DNA of 64,000 bases from Deltaproteobacteria bacterium (lineage in GTDB: Bacteria; Desulfobacterota; Desulfobacteria; Desulfobacterales; SpSt-501), in NCBI GenBank assembly GCA_016219005.1, contig JACRCN010000106.1, positions 1 through 64,000 on the forward strand, given 5' to 3'. The notes beneath the pieces are model-generated. The model had not been told where the DNA came from. It saw only the letters and a program-made list of their open reading frames with translations, and did no database searches. The translations under genes and the position numbers were made by a program. Below, one piece after another: positions 42,686 to 51,614 of the stretch (the stretch's first letter is position 1; each line of letters opens with the position of its first letter).

Positions 42686-44320
42686 ATGACACATACTATA
42701 GGCTGGAAAGGGATTGCCGGAGCGGCATTGCTCCTTCTGGTTTCTTTGTTTACGGCCCCACCCACAGGCGCGAACACCGGGTTCACCCATCACGGGGACG
42801 TGTTCGGTCCCAACTATGACTTCCACCCGCAACTGACACCACCGCAATTCCCCGGGATCGTGCAACGATACAGTCCGCCTCCGGGCCCTGACCCGTTGGG
42901 CCGCATTCGTTACTGGAACCAAATCATGCTCAACGCCAACGCCCTCGATCACACGCCGGCCGAGGATTCCGTGCCGTTCGGAGAGCAAATCGGCCCCGCA
43001 CGCACATCCCGGGCCTTCGCGATTGTCCACATCGCCATTTTCGATGCGGTGAATGCGATTATGGGCCGATTCGAAAGCTATACCGGCATTGCGCCCGCAG
43101 ACCGAACCACCTCCCTGGATGCCGCCATCGCAAAAGCGGCTCATGATACGCTGGCGGCCCTGTACCCGTCGCAAGAAGTGATATTCAATCAACTCTTCGC
43201 TGAAGATCTCGAACGGATACCGGACGGGGCCGGGAAAGATGACGGGATCGATACGGGCCGGCGCGCGGCAGAGGCGATCCTCGAGCTCAGAGCCGATGAC
43301 GGCTCCCCGCATGAGGAGCCGGTGATCGGCGTGGATTACTTTCCCAGCGACGCACCCGGCAAATGGCAACCCGACCCGATCAGTGAAAGTCCCCTCGCCC
43401 TGGGTGCAAATTGGAGCGGGGTATATCCCTTCGCCTTGAAATCAGCCGATCAGTTCCATGCCCCGCCCCCACCCGGCCTTCGAAGCATCGAATATGCCGC
43501 CGCCTTCCGTGAGGTCAAGCGTTTGGGCGGGGACGGTATCGCAACACCCACACAACGAACCGTCGACCAGACGATAGCCGGAATCTACTGGAGCTACGAT
43601 GGCACCCCGGGCTTGGGCACACCGCCACGACTGTATAACCAGATCGCAGTCCAGATTGCCGAACAAATGGGGTCCGATTTCGCCGAGCTCGCGCGTCTTT
43701 TAGCGCTGGTGAATGTGGGGATGGCCGATGGATCGATTGCGTGCTGGCACTCCAAATATGCGTATGAGTTCTGGCGGCCAGTCACGGCAATATGCCGAGC
43801 GAGTGAAGACCGCAACCCCATGACCGTCCCCGACCTCGATTGGAGGCCGATGGGCGCCCAGGCCAGCAACATAGAGGGACCGGACTTCACGCCGCCCTTC
43901 CCGGCTTACACATCCGGCCATGCCGTCCTGGGAGGCGTTCTCTTTCAAATTCTAAGGAAGTTTTACAAAACCGATCTCATCGCCTTCGCGTTCGTGTCCG
44001 ATGAACTGAACGGCATCACGCGCGACAACCTCGATCCCGGCATATGCGCCTTGGCATCGGGTCGACCCGGGGCCACGATACCGGACCGTGATTGCGGCAG
44101 GGTGCGGCCAAGGATCCCGCGTAATTTTTCCTCCCTCTCTGAAGCCGAAGAGGAGAACGGGCAAAGTCGAATTTATCTCGGTATCCACTGGCGTTTTGAC
44201 AAGACCAAAGGGATTATGCAGGGCCGGCGAGTGGCAGACTACGTGTTCGAAAACTCATTCCAACCCGTGCAGATGCCTCACTATTGGCCGCGCTGGCACC
44301 ATCGAAGAGAAGTGCACTGA
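42686..44320 (+). CDS. Secreted vanadium-dependent haloperoxidase-family protein
   Basis: This 544-residue protein has a signal peptide (WKGIAGAALLLLVSLFTAPPTGA) and the vanadate/phosphate-binding motifs of the VHPO/PAP2 superfamily in its C-terminal half: KYAYEFWRPVTAI, PAYTSGHAVLGG (the usual PSGH) and SRIYLGIHWRFDKTKG. Length fits bacterial VHPO homologues better than small acid phosphatases. True members oxidise halides with peroxide, while many relatives have unknown or phosphatase activity, so halogenation is only a possibility. GGAGG six bases before ATG 42686 sets the start. It is monocistronic. Confidence 0.78.
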   Translation: MTHTIGWKGIAGAALLLLVSLFTAPPTGANTGFTHHGDVFGPNYDFHPQLTPPQFPGIVQRYSPPPGPDPLGRIRYWNQIMLNANALDHTPAEDSVPFGEQIGPARTSRAFAIVHIAIFDAVNAIMGRFESYTGIAPADRTTSLDAAIAKAAHDTLAALYPSQEVIFNQLFAEDLERIPDGAGKDDGIDTGRRAAEAILELRADDGSPHEEPVIGVDYFPSDAPGKWQPDPISESPLALGANWSGVYPFALKSADQFHAPPPPGLRSIEYAAAFREVKRLGGDGIATPTQRTVDQTIAGIYWSYDGTPGLGTPPRLYNQIAVQIAEQMGSDFAELARLLALVNVGMADGSIACWHSKYAYEFWRPVTAICRASEDRNPMTVPDLDWRPMGAQASNIEGPDFTPPFPAYTSGHAVLGGVLFQILRKFYKTDLIAFAFVSDELNGITRDNLDPGICALASGRPGATIPDRDCGRVRPRIPRNFSSLSEAEEENGQSRIYLGIHWRFDKTKGIMQGRRVADYVFENSFQPVQMPHYWPRWHHRREVH

Positions 44321-44477
44321 GACACTCGCCTTTCCGTTGTCCGCAGACAAGACCTGCCGACGTTGCAGGAGCCTGATAGTCAGGGGCGGCCCTGGTCAAG
44401 GTCATCTCTCAGCACCTCCCATGCAGCTTGCAACTGTTTGATCGGCACAATAATCCCAAGGCCTGACAGGGGTTGTT

Positions 44478-44633
44478 CTATTTGAGGGATAGTTTCAGCG
44501 TTTTGGGTTTGCCGTCGCGTTCGATCAGAATGGAAAAATCACCGTCTTCCCTCCGCACAACGAGCCGATGTTCACGACCAAGGCAGTGCGGCGGTAGTTG
44601 GAGCACATCGGTTTGAAGGAGCGAGGACAACAT
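44478..44633 (-). CDS. Possible small protein or PDZ-like gene fragment
   Basis: A 51-residue frame reads LGREHRLVVRREDGDFSIL then IERDGKPKTLKLSLK at its end, resembling the last strands of a PDZ domain. No upstream remainder of a PDZ protein is visible, so this may be a relic. Its start overlaps the start of the opposing small frame at 44632. Confidence 0.25.
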   Translation of the reverse strand: MLSSLLQTDVLQLPPHCLGREHRLVVRREDGDFSILIERDGKPKTLKLSLK

Positions 44634-44775
44634 GTATCGAACCCAAGGATTGGTATCACGTAATCTACAGTATAGATGCTCTACTCGGGCCAGATTAGTG
44701 CACTCGGATTATAGACCTCTGATAGCGTCCTTGGAAGGGTTCGCCAAGTTGAAGGAATATGCGGTTGAAGTCTGA
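44632..44775 (+). CDS. Possible 47-residue small protein
   Basis: ATG 44632 has GAAGGAG upstream. The frame ends SDYRPLIASLEGFAKLKEYA followed by VEV. No family is recognised. With the opposing frame it occupies the otherwise empty 44321-44859 gap. Translation is uncertain. Confidence 0.25.
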   Translation: MYRTQGLVSRNLQYRCSTRARLVHSDYRPLIASLEGFAKLKEYAVEV

Positions 44776-44859
44776 CGACCTTTCGTGAAGCCTTCGCCTG
44801 AAGGCGACGGATTTTCTCCTATTCTCCGAGTGAGCATTAAGATGCTGCCTCTCTGCCGT

Positions 44860-45600
44860 TTATTTCGGCAATGTCCTCTTGTATGCAAAGGGGAAAAAAC
44901 CTTCCCTACTCAAATTCTCAATCTTTTCGATGGAATCCTCAAGGTGTTGGATCATGATGGCCTTGGCTTTACGTGCGTTCTGTTCCCGGATGGCCTGGAC
45001 CAGTTTCTCATGCTGGGATACCACAACATCAAACCAGTCGCTGATAGACATGAAGGTGATGTTGCTGAGATTGGTATTTCTTTCGATCAAAGAGGACAAT
45101 CCTTCATTGACCCGGTCCATAATAAGGTTATGCGCGGAAGCGATATAAAGATTATGGAGCGTGATTTCCCAGTAGGAGCTCTCTTTCTGCCCCGCTTCAG
45201 TGTCGCAGTTTCCGGTTTTAAGCTTTTCGACCGAGGTTTCCAGTTTCACCAGGTCTTCATCGGTTCGACGGTGGGCCCCGAGTTCTGCAGCGGAGACATT
45301 CAGTATCCAGCGCATTTCCATCACCTGGGGGAGTAAATCTTCAAGCCAAAAGGGCATGAACTGAATACTCTCCGTAAAATCAGCCAGGTTCGGTGTTTTT
45401 ACAAAAATGCCCTGCCGTTCCACGGACTCCAGGATGCCCCATGCCTCCAGGGTAATAATCGCCTCTCGCAGCAATGAGCGACTTACCCCTAAACTAGCCG
45501 CCAGATCCCGCTCAGCCGGAAGCCTGCTGCCCTTGCTGTACATCTTGGTTTTGATCAGCCCTTTCAGTTTGCCAATGACCTCATCACGTTTTTTATTCAC
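44860..45600 (-). CDS. GntR/FadR-family transcriptional regulator
   Basis: This 246-residue regulator has an N-terminal winged helix typical of FadR-subfamily GntR proteins (KGSRLPAERDLAASLGVSRSLLREAI, GILESVERQGIFV) and a C-terminal helical FCD ligand domain with metal-type residues (ITLHNLYIASAHN, VVSQHEKLVQAI). The start is GTG 45600 with AAAGGA eight bases upstream. It is divergent from the glycyl radical enzyme operon, and two TGGT..ACCA palindromes lie between them, so it very likely regulates that operon and itself. The ligand is presumably the operon's substrate or a product. Confidence 0.87.
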   Translation of the reverse strand: MNKKRDEVIGKLKGLIKTKMYSKGSRLPAERDLAASLGVSRSLLREAIITLEAWGILESVERQGIFVKTPNLADFTESIQFMPFWLEDLLPQVMEMRWILNVSAAELGAHRRTDEDLVKLETSVEKLKTGNCDTEAGQKESSYWEITLHNLYIASAHNLIMDRVNEGLSSLIERNTNLSNITFMSISDWFDVVVSQHEKLVQAIREQNARKAKAIMIQHLEDSIEKIENLSREGFFPFAYKRTLPK

Positions 45601-45692
45601 TTTTTTTCCTTTGACCGGTTTCAGGGCAGAATGGTTGACGGCGTGGGGCGGAAACTTCCATGAGTCTGGATTTTAGGGTTGTAGTGATATCA

Positions 45693-45706
45693 TCTGGTCG
45701 ACCAGA
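45693..45706. promoter_or_regulatory. Operator palindrome in the gntR promoter
   Basis: TCTGGTCGACCAGA is a perfect 14-bp palindrome with the TGGT..ACCA core bound by FadR-type GntR proteins. On the minus strand it sits between a weak -35 (TTGCTT) and -10 (TATCAC), which would allow autorepression. Confidence 0.6.
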
Positions 45707-45852
45707 AGCAAAGTTTGTTCAGATCTTAAAGAACGCTTTAAAAGCCTTCCTCGAATATGTGCAGTTGAATACATAAAATCTCAAAATATGTTATAGTTAT
45801 CTCGTTATCCCCCGGTTGTCAAGGAAGGAACGAACAGCGGGATATTTTTTGC

Positions 45853-45880
45853 TTGACAAAGTTTTGAAAAAGAATAAAGA
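45853..45880 (+). promoter_or_regulatory. Promoter of the glycyl radical enzyme operon
   Basis: TTGACA (45853-45858) is followed 16 bases later by a weak -10 TAAAGA (45875-45880). The start point would fall inside the TGGT-N3-ACCA operator. Confidence 0.55.
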
Positions 45881-45884
45881 CTCA

Positions 45885-45895
45885 TGGTAGGACCA
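45885..45895. promoter_or_regulatory. Second GntR operator, over the transcription start
   Basis: TGGTAGGACCA has the TGGT-N3-ACCA form and lies just downstream of the -10 of the enzyme operon promoter, where a bound repressor would block initiation. Confidence 0.6.
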
Positions 45896-45954
45896 ATGGT
45901 CAACCACGATTGCCTCCAAAAAGACGGATGGTTTTTACCAAATAGGAGACAGAA

Positions 45955-48351
45955 ATGGCTAACGGCACCCCTGCCTTTAGAAATATTCGATGTGCTATGA
46001 GTGACAGGATCGCTCGGTTGCGTGAGAATCTGCTGCTGGCTCGCCCAGAGGTCTTTGCGGAAAGAGCGATACTTCTGACCGAAGCCTACCGTGACACTAT
46101 CGATGACCTACCTGAACTGCAACGGGCCAAGGCGTTGGCCCATGTACTTCAAAATACCGACATCCGCATCCGACCCGGAGAATTGATCGTCGGGTCCAAG
46201 GTTCCTCTGCCCAAAGGTTCCCCGGTGTATCCGGAATTCAATATACAATGGCTGGAGCAGGAACTTGAGACTCTTGCCGAGCGGAAAGAAACTCCGTTCC
46301 ATGTATCCGAAGTGACAAAAAAGGAATTAGCCGAAAAGGTTATACCCTATTGGAAAGGTAAAACGGTTTATGACTATATTCTAAAAGAGGCCCCGCACAA
46401 AGCCCTGGCAGCAGCCGGCGAAGGTCTGTTTTTCCATTACTATATCGATCGCAGCATCGGACATATTTCCGTCAATTATGAAAAAGTCCTGCAGTCGGGC
46501 CTTCTGGGGCTTAAGGCCCGGATCAAGGAACAGCAGGATCTGTTGTCCCGGACTCAGAAGGATTATCCCCGAAAAAGTGCATTCTACGATGGACTGTTGA
46601 TCGTCGCCGATGCCGCTATCGAGTTTTCACACCGGTACGCGGACCTGGCGTACAAACTAGCTGCCTCATGCGATAATCCGGTCCGGCGCGCGGAAATGGA
46701 GCATATTGCAGCAATCTGCCGACGGGTACCGGAATACCCTGCTGAAACCTTTCATGAAGCGCTCCAGTCGTTCTGGTTTATTCACCTTATCCTGAACCTC
46801 GAGAGCAATTCCTATGCGATTTCTCCCGGACGCTTCTGTCAGTATATCTTCCCCTATTATGAAAACGATGAGAAATCAGGGGTACTTGACGCATCCGGTG
46901 CTCAGGAGCTGATCAACTGCCTGTGGATTAAGTTCAATGAGATGACGGTCGTCAAGGCCGGAGCCACTGCCAAGGCCAGCAACACCTATGTGGACTTTCA
47001 AAATCTGAACATCGGGGGGATCACGGCTGACGGGCGTGATGGAACCAACGCGGTTTCCTACTTCTGCCTTAACGCCCTTGAGGCCTTGAAATTGCCGCAG
47101 CCGCAAGTCTCCTGCCTGATCAGCTCTAAAACCGAAAAATCCTTTTTGCTGCGCGCCGCTGAGGTAATCAGGGGTGGAACAGGCATGCCGGCCATGTTTA
47201 ACGATGATGTAAAAGTCGTCAGCCTGATGGCTGGCGGAAAGTCCCTGTCCGATGCACGCAGGGGAGGGGTCAACGGATGCGTCGAGATTAACGCCCAGGG
47301 TTGCGACAACATGGCATCGACCGGATATGTGAATCTGGCCAAGTGTCTGGAACTAGCAATGAATGATGGTGTCAGCATGATCAGTGGCAGGCGCCTTGGG
47401 CCCCGAACCGGCCGAGTTGAAACCTTTTCTTCGATCGACCAGGTTATGGATGCGTTTTCGAAACAATTGAAGGCCGCAGTCGCCTTGAAGGTATCATACG
47501 ATAAAGCAGCCAGAAGAGCCTTCGCACGGTATTGTCCGGTCATTTTCACCTCATTGGTCATGGATGACTGTATCGCCAAGGGGCAGGATTTCCACCAGGG
47601 TGGTGCACGATACAACGCTCCGATGCTCTGCGGTGTCGGTCTGGGAACCCTTGCCGATTCCTTAGCGGCCATTAATGAAAACTGCTTTGTGAGAAGAAAT
47701 TACACCTTGGCACAGGTACGGGAAGCCCTGCTCGACAATTTTGCCTCGCATCCGCTCATGCGAAGACAGCTGAACAGAAAAAGTCCCAAGTTCGGCAATA
47801 ACGACGATCGCGCCGATCACTGGGCCGCGCTCGCCGTGACGACGTTTTGCGATATCCTGGATACCCATGTGAGCGAGTACGGGGAGTCTTACCGGGCAAA
47901 CATGATTCCGACAACGACCCATATCCCCCTGGGTCATGATACCGCCGCGACCGCTGACGGGCGCTTTGCCGGTGCACCATTGTCCGAAGGTGTTTCACCG
48001 GTCCAAGGCAAGGATATCAAAGGCCCGACAGGGGTGATTCAATCACTGGCGAAACTGGATCACGGCCGCACGGCAGGAACCTTGCTGAACATGAAATTCA
48101 CGCCATCGATTCTGGATAGCGAAGAAAAGCTGGAAAAATTCTCAGAACTGGTCCGCACCTATTTCGCTCTAGGAGGATATCACATGCAGTTCAATGTGGT
48201 TTCCCGCCAGACCCTGATCGATGCTCAACAGAATCCTGAGGCCTATCGCTCCCTGATCATCCGGGTGGCCGGATACAGTGATTATTTCAATTCATTAAGC
48301 AAGAGCGTACAGGATGAAATAATCACGCGTACCACCTTCGGAGAAGCTTGA
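45955..48351 (+). CDS. Glycyl radical enzyme of uncertain substrate (PFL-like, CxE type)
   Basis: This 798-residue protein is a full-length glycyl radical enzyme. The thiyl-radical cysteine is Cys442 in GVNGCVEINAQG with Glu444 two residues on. The radical glycine is Gly773 in IRVAGYSDYFNSLS near the C-terminus. The CxE arrangement places it with eliminases/decarboxylases (diol, choline, hydroxyproline, isethionate types) and excludes pyruvate formate-lyase, which has two adjacent cysteines. Those relatives usually read GCVEP; here Ile replaces Pro. Other blocks (GGITADGRDGTNAVSYFCL, GRFAGAPLSEGVSPVQGKD) are intact. AGGAGA precedes ATG 45955. The activase gene overlaps by one base. It is oxygen-sensitive by family and cytosolic. 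Substrate unknown. Confidence 0.88.
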   Translation: MANGTPAFRNIRCAMSDRIARLRENLLLARPEVFAERAILLTEAYRDTIDDLPELQRAKALAHVLQNTDIRIRPGELIVGSKVPLPKGSPVYPEFNIQWLEQELETLAERKETPFHVSEVTKKELAEKVIPYWKGKTVYDYILKEAPHKALAAAGEGLFFHYYIDRSIGHISVNYEKVLQSGLLGLKARIKEQQDLLSRTQKDYPRKSAFYDGLLIVADAAIEFSHRYADLAYKLAASCDNPVRRAEMEHIAAICRRVPEYPAETFHEALQSFWFIHLILNLESNSYAISPGRFCQYIFPYYENDEKSGVLDASGAQELINCLWIKFNEMTVVKAGATAKASNTYVDFQNLNIGGITADGRDGTNAVSYFCLNALEALKLPQPQVSCLISSKTEKSFLLRAAEVIRGGTGMPAMFNDDVKVVSLMAGGKSLSDARRGGVNGCVEINAQGCDNMASTGYVNLAKCLELAMNDGVSMISGRRLGPRTGRVETFSSIDQVMDAFSKQLKAAVALKVSYDKAARRAFARYCPVIFTSLVMDDCIAKGQDFHQGGARYNAPMLCGVGLGTLADSLAAINENCFVRRNYTLAQVREALLDNFASHPLMRRQLNRKSPKFGNNDDRADHWAALAVTTFCDILDTHVSEYGESYRANMIPTTTHIPLGHDTAATADGRFAGAPLSEGVSPVQGKDIKGPTGVIQSLAKLDHGRTAGTLLNMKFTPSILDSEEKLEKFSELVRTYFALGGYHMQFNVVSRQTLIDAQQNPEAYRSLIIRVAGYSDYFNSLSKSVQDEIITRTTFGEA

Positions 48352-49280
48352 TGAAACGTCTGAGCAATGGAGTGATTTTCGATATAGAGCATTACGCCAT
48401 TCATGACGGCCCCGGCATTCGAACGACAGTTTTTATGAAGGGGTGCCCATTAAAATGTCGCTGGTGTGCCAACCCGGAGTCCCAAAATACCCAGCCTGAA
48501 ATCCTATACAACCGGAACCTGTGCACACTGTGCGGGGAATGCGTCCAGGCATGCCCGACAGGAAGCATCAGCATTGTGGCTGGACAGCGTCTTCTTGACC
48601 GAAGAAGTTGCGATGCCTGCAGCCGCTGCGTTGACGTATGCCAGCAGGATGCGCTTGAGATTTGTGGGTATTCCCTTGATCTCCAATCTGCCTGGAACAG
48701 GATCAGGGATGATCTCATCTTCTGGGATCGATCCGGTGGCGGCGTTACACTGTCCGGCGGCGAGCCCCTGATGCAACCCGAGTTTACCCTCAAATTTTTG
48801 GATTTCTGCCGGCAAAACAAGGTCCATACGGTCGTCGAAACCTGTGGACAGGTGCCTGAAGAGCACCTCAGATCGATTCTCCCTGTCGTGGATATCGTTC
48901 TCTTTGATTACAAGACGGCAAGCCCGGACAAGCATAAACAGCACACGGGCGTTTCCAATGAACAGATCACCAGAAACCTGATAGCCCTATTGAAAGGCCC
49001 CAGCGAAGTTCTTGTGCGGATGCCTCTGGTTCCGGGGATTAATGACAGCATGGAAGACTTAATGGCCGTGGGGGATCTCCTAAGCCGGACAAGGCCTGGC
49101 GCCAAATTTGAGCTGTTGCCCTATCACAGGCTTGGGGAAGGGAAGTATGAGAAGCTCGGGAGAAATTACATGCTGAAGGAGGTCACCCCTCCGACGCTTG
49201 ATCTATTGGAGGCAGCCATGGATGTTCTATCCGGCTATGGTCTGAGTCTGATCACTCCACGTATAGGAGACCAAAATTGA
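48351..49280 (+). CDS. Glycyl radical enzyme activating enzyme (radical SAM)
   Basis: This 309-residue protein has the radical SAM triad CPLKCRWC after GIRTTVFMKG, two ferredoxin-like 4Fe-4S sites (CTLCGECVQACP and CDACSRCVDVCQ) and the SAM-binding VTLSGGEPLMQPEF. It installs the glycyl radical on the partner encoded immediately upstream. Its ATG uses the A of the enzyme's TGA (TGATG), so production is coupled. A dedicated insertion with two extra clusters is normal for activases of non-PFL glycyl radical enzymes. Confidence 0.93.
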   Translation: MKRLSNGVIFDIEHYAIHDGPGIRTTVFMKGCPLKCRWCANPESQNTQPEILYNRNLCTLCGECVQACPTGSISIVAGQRLLDRRSCDACSRCVDVCQQDALEICGYSLDLQSAWNRIRDDLIFWDRSGGGVTLSGGEPLMQPEFTLKFLDFCRQNKVHTVVETCGQVPEEHLRSILPVVDIVLFDYKTASPDKHKQHTGVSNEQITRNLIALLKGPSEVLVRMPLVPGINDSMEDLMAVGDLLSRTRPGAKFELLPYHRLGEGKYEKLGRNYMLKEVTPPTLDLLEAAMDVLSGYGLSLITPRIGDQN

Positions 49281-50863
49281 AGTGTCTGGTTACAGGTGCA
49301 CCGGTATATACCATGGATGAACGCTTCGGCATCGTTCAGGCCATAGTTATCGAAAAAGGTCTCATCGTTGCAGTGGGCAACTTGAGGCGGTTAAGGCAAG
49401 ACTTCCCGACAGCAAGGCAAGTGGATATCAGTGGAGGTGCGATTATCCCGGCTTTCAATGATTGCCATGCCCATCTGTTGCTTCTTGGACAGGATCTGAC
49501 GCGTTGCGATCTGGGCCAGTGTCGCACGAGGGGCCAGGTCCTCTGGGCCTTGCAGCAATGGATCGGAAAAAAACCTTCCGAGCCGTGGGTAATGGGATGG
49601 AATTTCGATGCAGCCCGCTATGAGGAACCCCATCCGTTAACCTGCCGAGATCTTGACGACGCTTTCAGCTGGCAACCTGTGATTATCTCCGAAAACACCA
49701 AACATACACTGGTAGTCAATTCAGCGGCAATGAAGCTCGCCGGAATCAGCGGGTCGACCCCGAATCCTCCGAGTGGGATTATTGATCGTGATGCAGCGGG
49801 AAAACCGACCGGTGTATTTCGCGAGATGGCAGCCATGGAACTGATCGAATCGACCCTGCCCGATCCCGGTGAAGCGGGTGTCGTCAACATGCTTCACGCG
49901 GCTATGGCCGATCTGGAACAAAAGGGGATACTCGCAGCCAGCGAGGCTTTTGCCGGCAACTGGTATCCGCTGGAGGCCAAGGTTCGGGCTTACAACCGGG
50001 TTCTGGAACAAGGGGGGCCGATTCGGGTAACACTGATGCCGGAGTTTCTTGCAGCAGAACGGGCCGGTTGGCTCGAACCGGGGGCCCTCTTCGATATGCC
50101 CTTGCACCCCGACCTGCGTCTCGGCCCCCTGAAACTGATGGCCGACGGCGCCATTTCGGCAAGAACCGCAGCACTTTGTAAACCTTATGAGAATTCAGAT
50201 GCGAAGGGATATCTGGCGCTCGACCGGGAGGAATTGGAACGGCGTCTGCTTCGTGCCCAGCGAGCAGGAATGCCCACTGCCACCCATGCCATCGGTGACC
50301 GCGCAATCAAAATCACGCTGGAGGTGATCGAGAAAGTCCAAACCGCTTGTCCCAAAGCTCATCTTCACCATCGCATCGAACACGCAATTCTTATGGATGC
50401 CCTGTTGTGTGGTCGTCTGGCAGCCGCCGGCATAATGGTTGCCGCCCAGCCGCAGCTCCTGCTGGAGATGGGAGACACCCATTACGCGGCTCTGGGCGAA
50501 AGAAGTCTGCATGAAAAACCTTATCGCTCCCTGTTACAAGCCGGTGTCAGACTCGGCTTCGGTTCCGATCTGCCGGTTGTAAGCGGCGATCCCATCCTCG
50601 GCTGGAGAACGGCTGTGGATCGAAAGACACGGTCCGGAAGGCAACTGGGGCCGGGTGAAGCCTTGAGTTCTTTAGAGGCCCTTCGCTGTTACACTTGCGG
50701 TAGCGCCGATGTCGGCGGGGATTTCGCCCTGGGGAGACTGGTGCCCGGACAACAGGCGCGCTTTGCAGTTTTAAATCACCGTCCTGAGCTAATCCTGGAA
50801 GAGGATATCAGGGTTACCGGAGTGAGCAGCCGGATCGTGAGCGATGGAATGGGGCCTGGGTGA
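49277..50863 (+). CDS. YtcJ-type amidohydrolase
   Basis: This 528-residue amidohydrolase-superfamily (amidohydrolase_3) protein has the metal motifs PAFNDCHAHLLLLG (HxH), ATHAIGDRAIKITLEV and HHRIEHAIL, plus GFGSDLPVVSGDPILGW near the C-terminus. Relatives hydrolyse N-substituted amides or cyclic imides, but most are uncharacterised. No signal peptide is present, so it acts in the cytosol. TTG 49277 overlaps the activase stop (TTGA), and AGGAGA six bases upstream supports it. Coupling to a glycyl radical enzyme suggests both act on one imported compound, for example release of an amine or acid by hydrolysis before or after radical cleavage. Confidence 0.83.
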   Translation: MKCLVTGAPVYTMDERFGIVQAIVIEKGLIVAVGNLRRLRQDFPTARQVDISGGAIIPAFNDCHAHLLLLGQDLTRCDLGQCRTRGQVLWALQQWIGKKPSEPWVMGWNFDAARYEEPHPLTCRDLDDAFSWQPVIISENTKHTLVVNSAAMKLAGISGSTPNPPSGIIDRDAAGKPTGVFREMAAMELIESTLPDPGEAGVVNMLHAAMADLEQKGILAASEAFAGNWYPLEAKVRAYNRVLEQGGPIRVTLMPEFLAAERAGWLEPGALFDMPLHPDLRLGPLKLMADGAISARTAALCKPYENSDAKGYLALDREELERRLLRAQRAGMPTATHAIGDRAIKITLEVIEKVQTACPKAHLHHRIEHAILMDALLCGRLAAAGIMVAAQPQLLLEMGDTHYAALGERSLHEKPYRSLLQAGVRLGFGSDLPVVSGDPILGWRTAVDRKTRSGRQLGPGEALSSLEALRCYTCGSADVGGDFALGRLVPGQQARFAVLNHRPELILEEDIRVTGVSSRIVSDGMGPG

Positions 50864-51095
50864 TCTGTTATCCGGAAATTCGCGGGCAAGGGAAAGCGGG
50901 AAATGCTGTTACTGAACGGCAGCCACCTGCTAAACAAACAGGACCCAGTCTTGACAGACCTGGAAATGACCATTTTTCAAGTCTGTGGGGATGGCGCTTT
51001 TCGACCTCATGGCTGCGGAATACATCTGTGAGAATGCCGGCGTGAGGGGGTTTGGGAAACACCTTAACCTTTAAGCAGGGATCGGAAAATAAACA

Positions 51096-51614
51096 ATGCT
51101 GTCCAAAACAATGAAAGGGTTTTGCGAATTCACCGAAGGGATCAATCGTGTGGTTAGTTGGCTGGTGGTGGTCCTGTTGGTGCTTCTGGTCGGCATTGTC
51201 TCGGTTAGTGTTTTTTACCGGTATGCCCTGAATGATTCTATCACATGGTCTTCGGAGGCGGCCCGGTATCTGTGTATCTGGATCGGTTTCCTTGCCGCGT
51301 CTGTGGCCATGCGCCGGCAAATGCATATCGGGCTGACGATATTAATAGACCGCCTGGGTTACAAGGAAAGACGAGTGATTGGCATTCTCTCCCATGCAGC
51401 TGTATCCGTGTTTCTTGTCTTCGTCAGTTGGCTGGGATTTCGATTGGCTGCCAGACAGATGCTGCAGATCTCTCCGGCGTTGATGCTGCCCATGGGCGTC
51501 GCATATCTGGCTATACCGGTTTCGGCGGTGCTGATGGGCATTCAGTCGCTGTCCCTGATGATCACTATGCTTTTCAAGATCCATGAAAGTCAGAGGGAGT
51601 GTGACCTATGCTGA
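51096..51614 (+). CDS. dctQ: TRAP transporter small permease (DctQ family)
   Basis: This 172-residue protein has four hydrophobic segments and the DctQ signature NDSITWSSEAARYLCIWIGFLAASVAMR. It forms the small integral subunit of a TRAP uptake system, which uses an ion gradient and a periplasmic binding protein. Its last bases overlap dctM by seven. A 232-base gap without a supported gene separates it from the amidohydrolase. Confidence 0.88.
   Translation: MLSKTMKGFCEFTEGINRVVSWLVVVLLVLLVGIVSVSVFYRYALNDSITWSSEAARYLCIWIGFLAASVAMRRQMHIGLTILIDRLGYKERRVIGILSHAAVSVFLVFVSWLGFRLAARQMLQISPALMLPMGVAYLAIPVSAVLMGIQSLSLMITMLFKIHESQRECDLC

Noticed and set aside
45955-48351. Glycyl radical enzyme called as pyruvate formate-lyase or benzylsuccinate synthase
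   Set aside because: Pyruvate formate-lyase has two adjacent catalytic cysteines, and benzylsuccinate-type enzymes lack the CxE glutamate; here a single Cys with Glu two residues on is seen.
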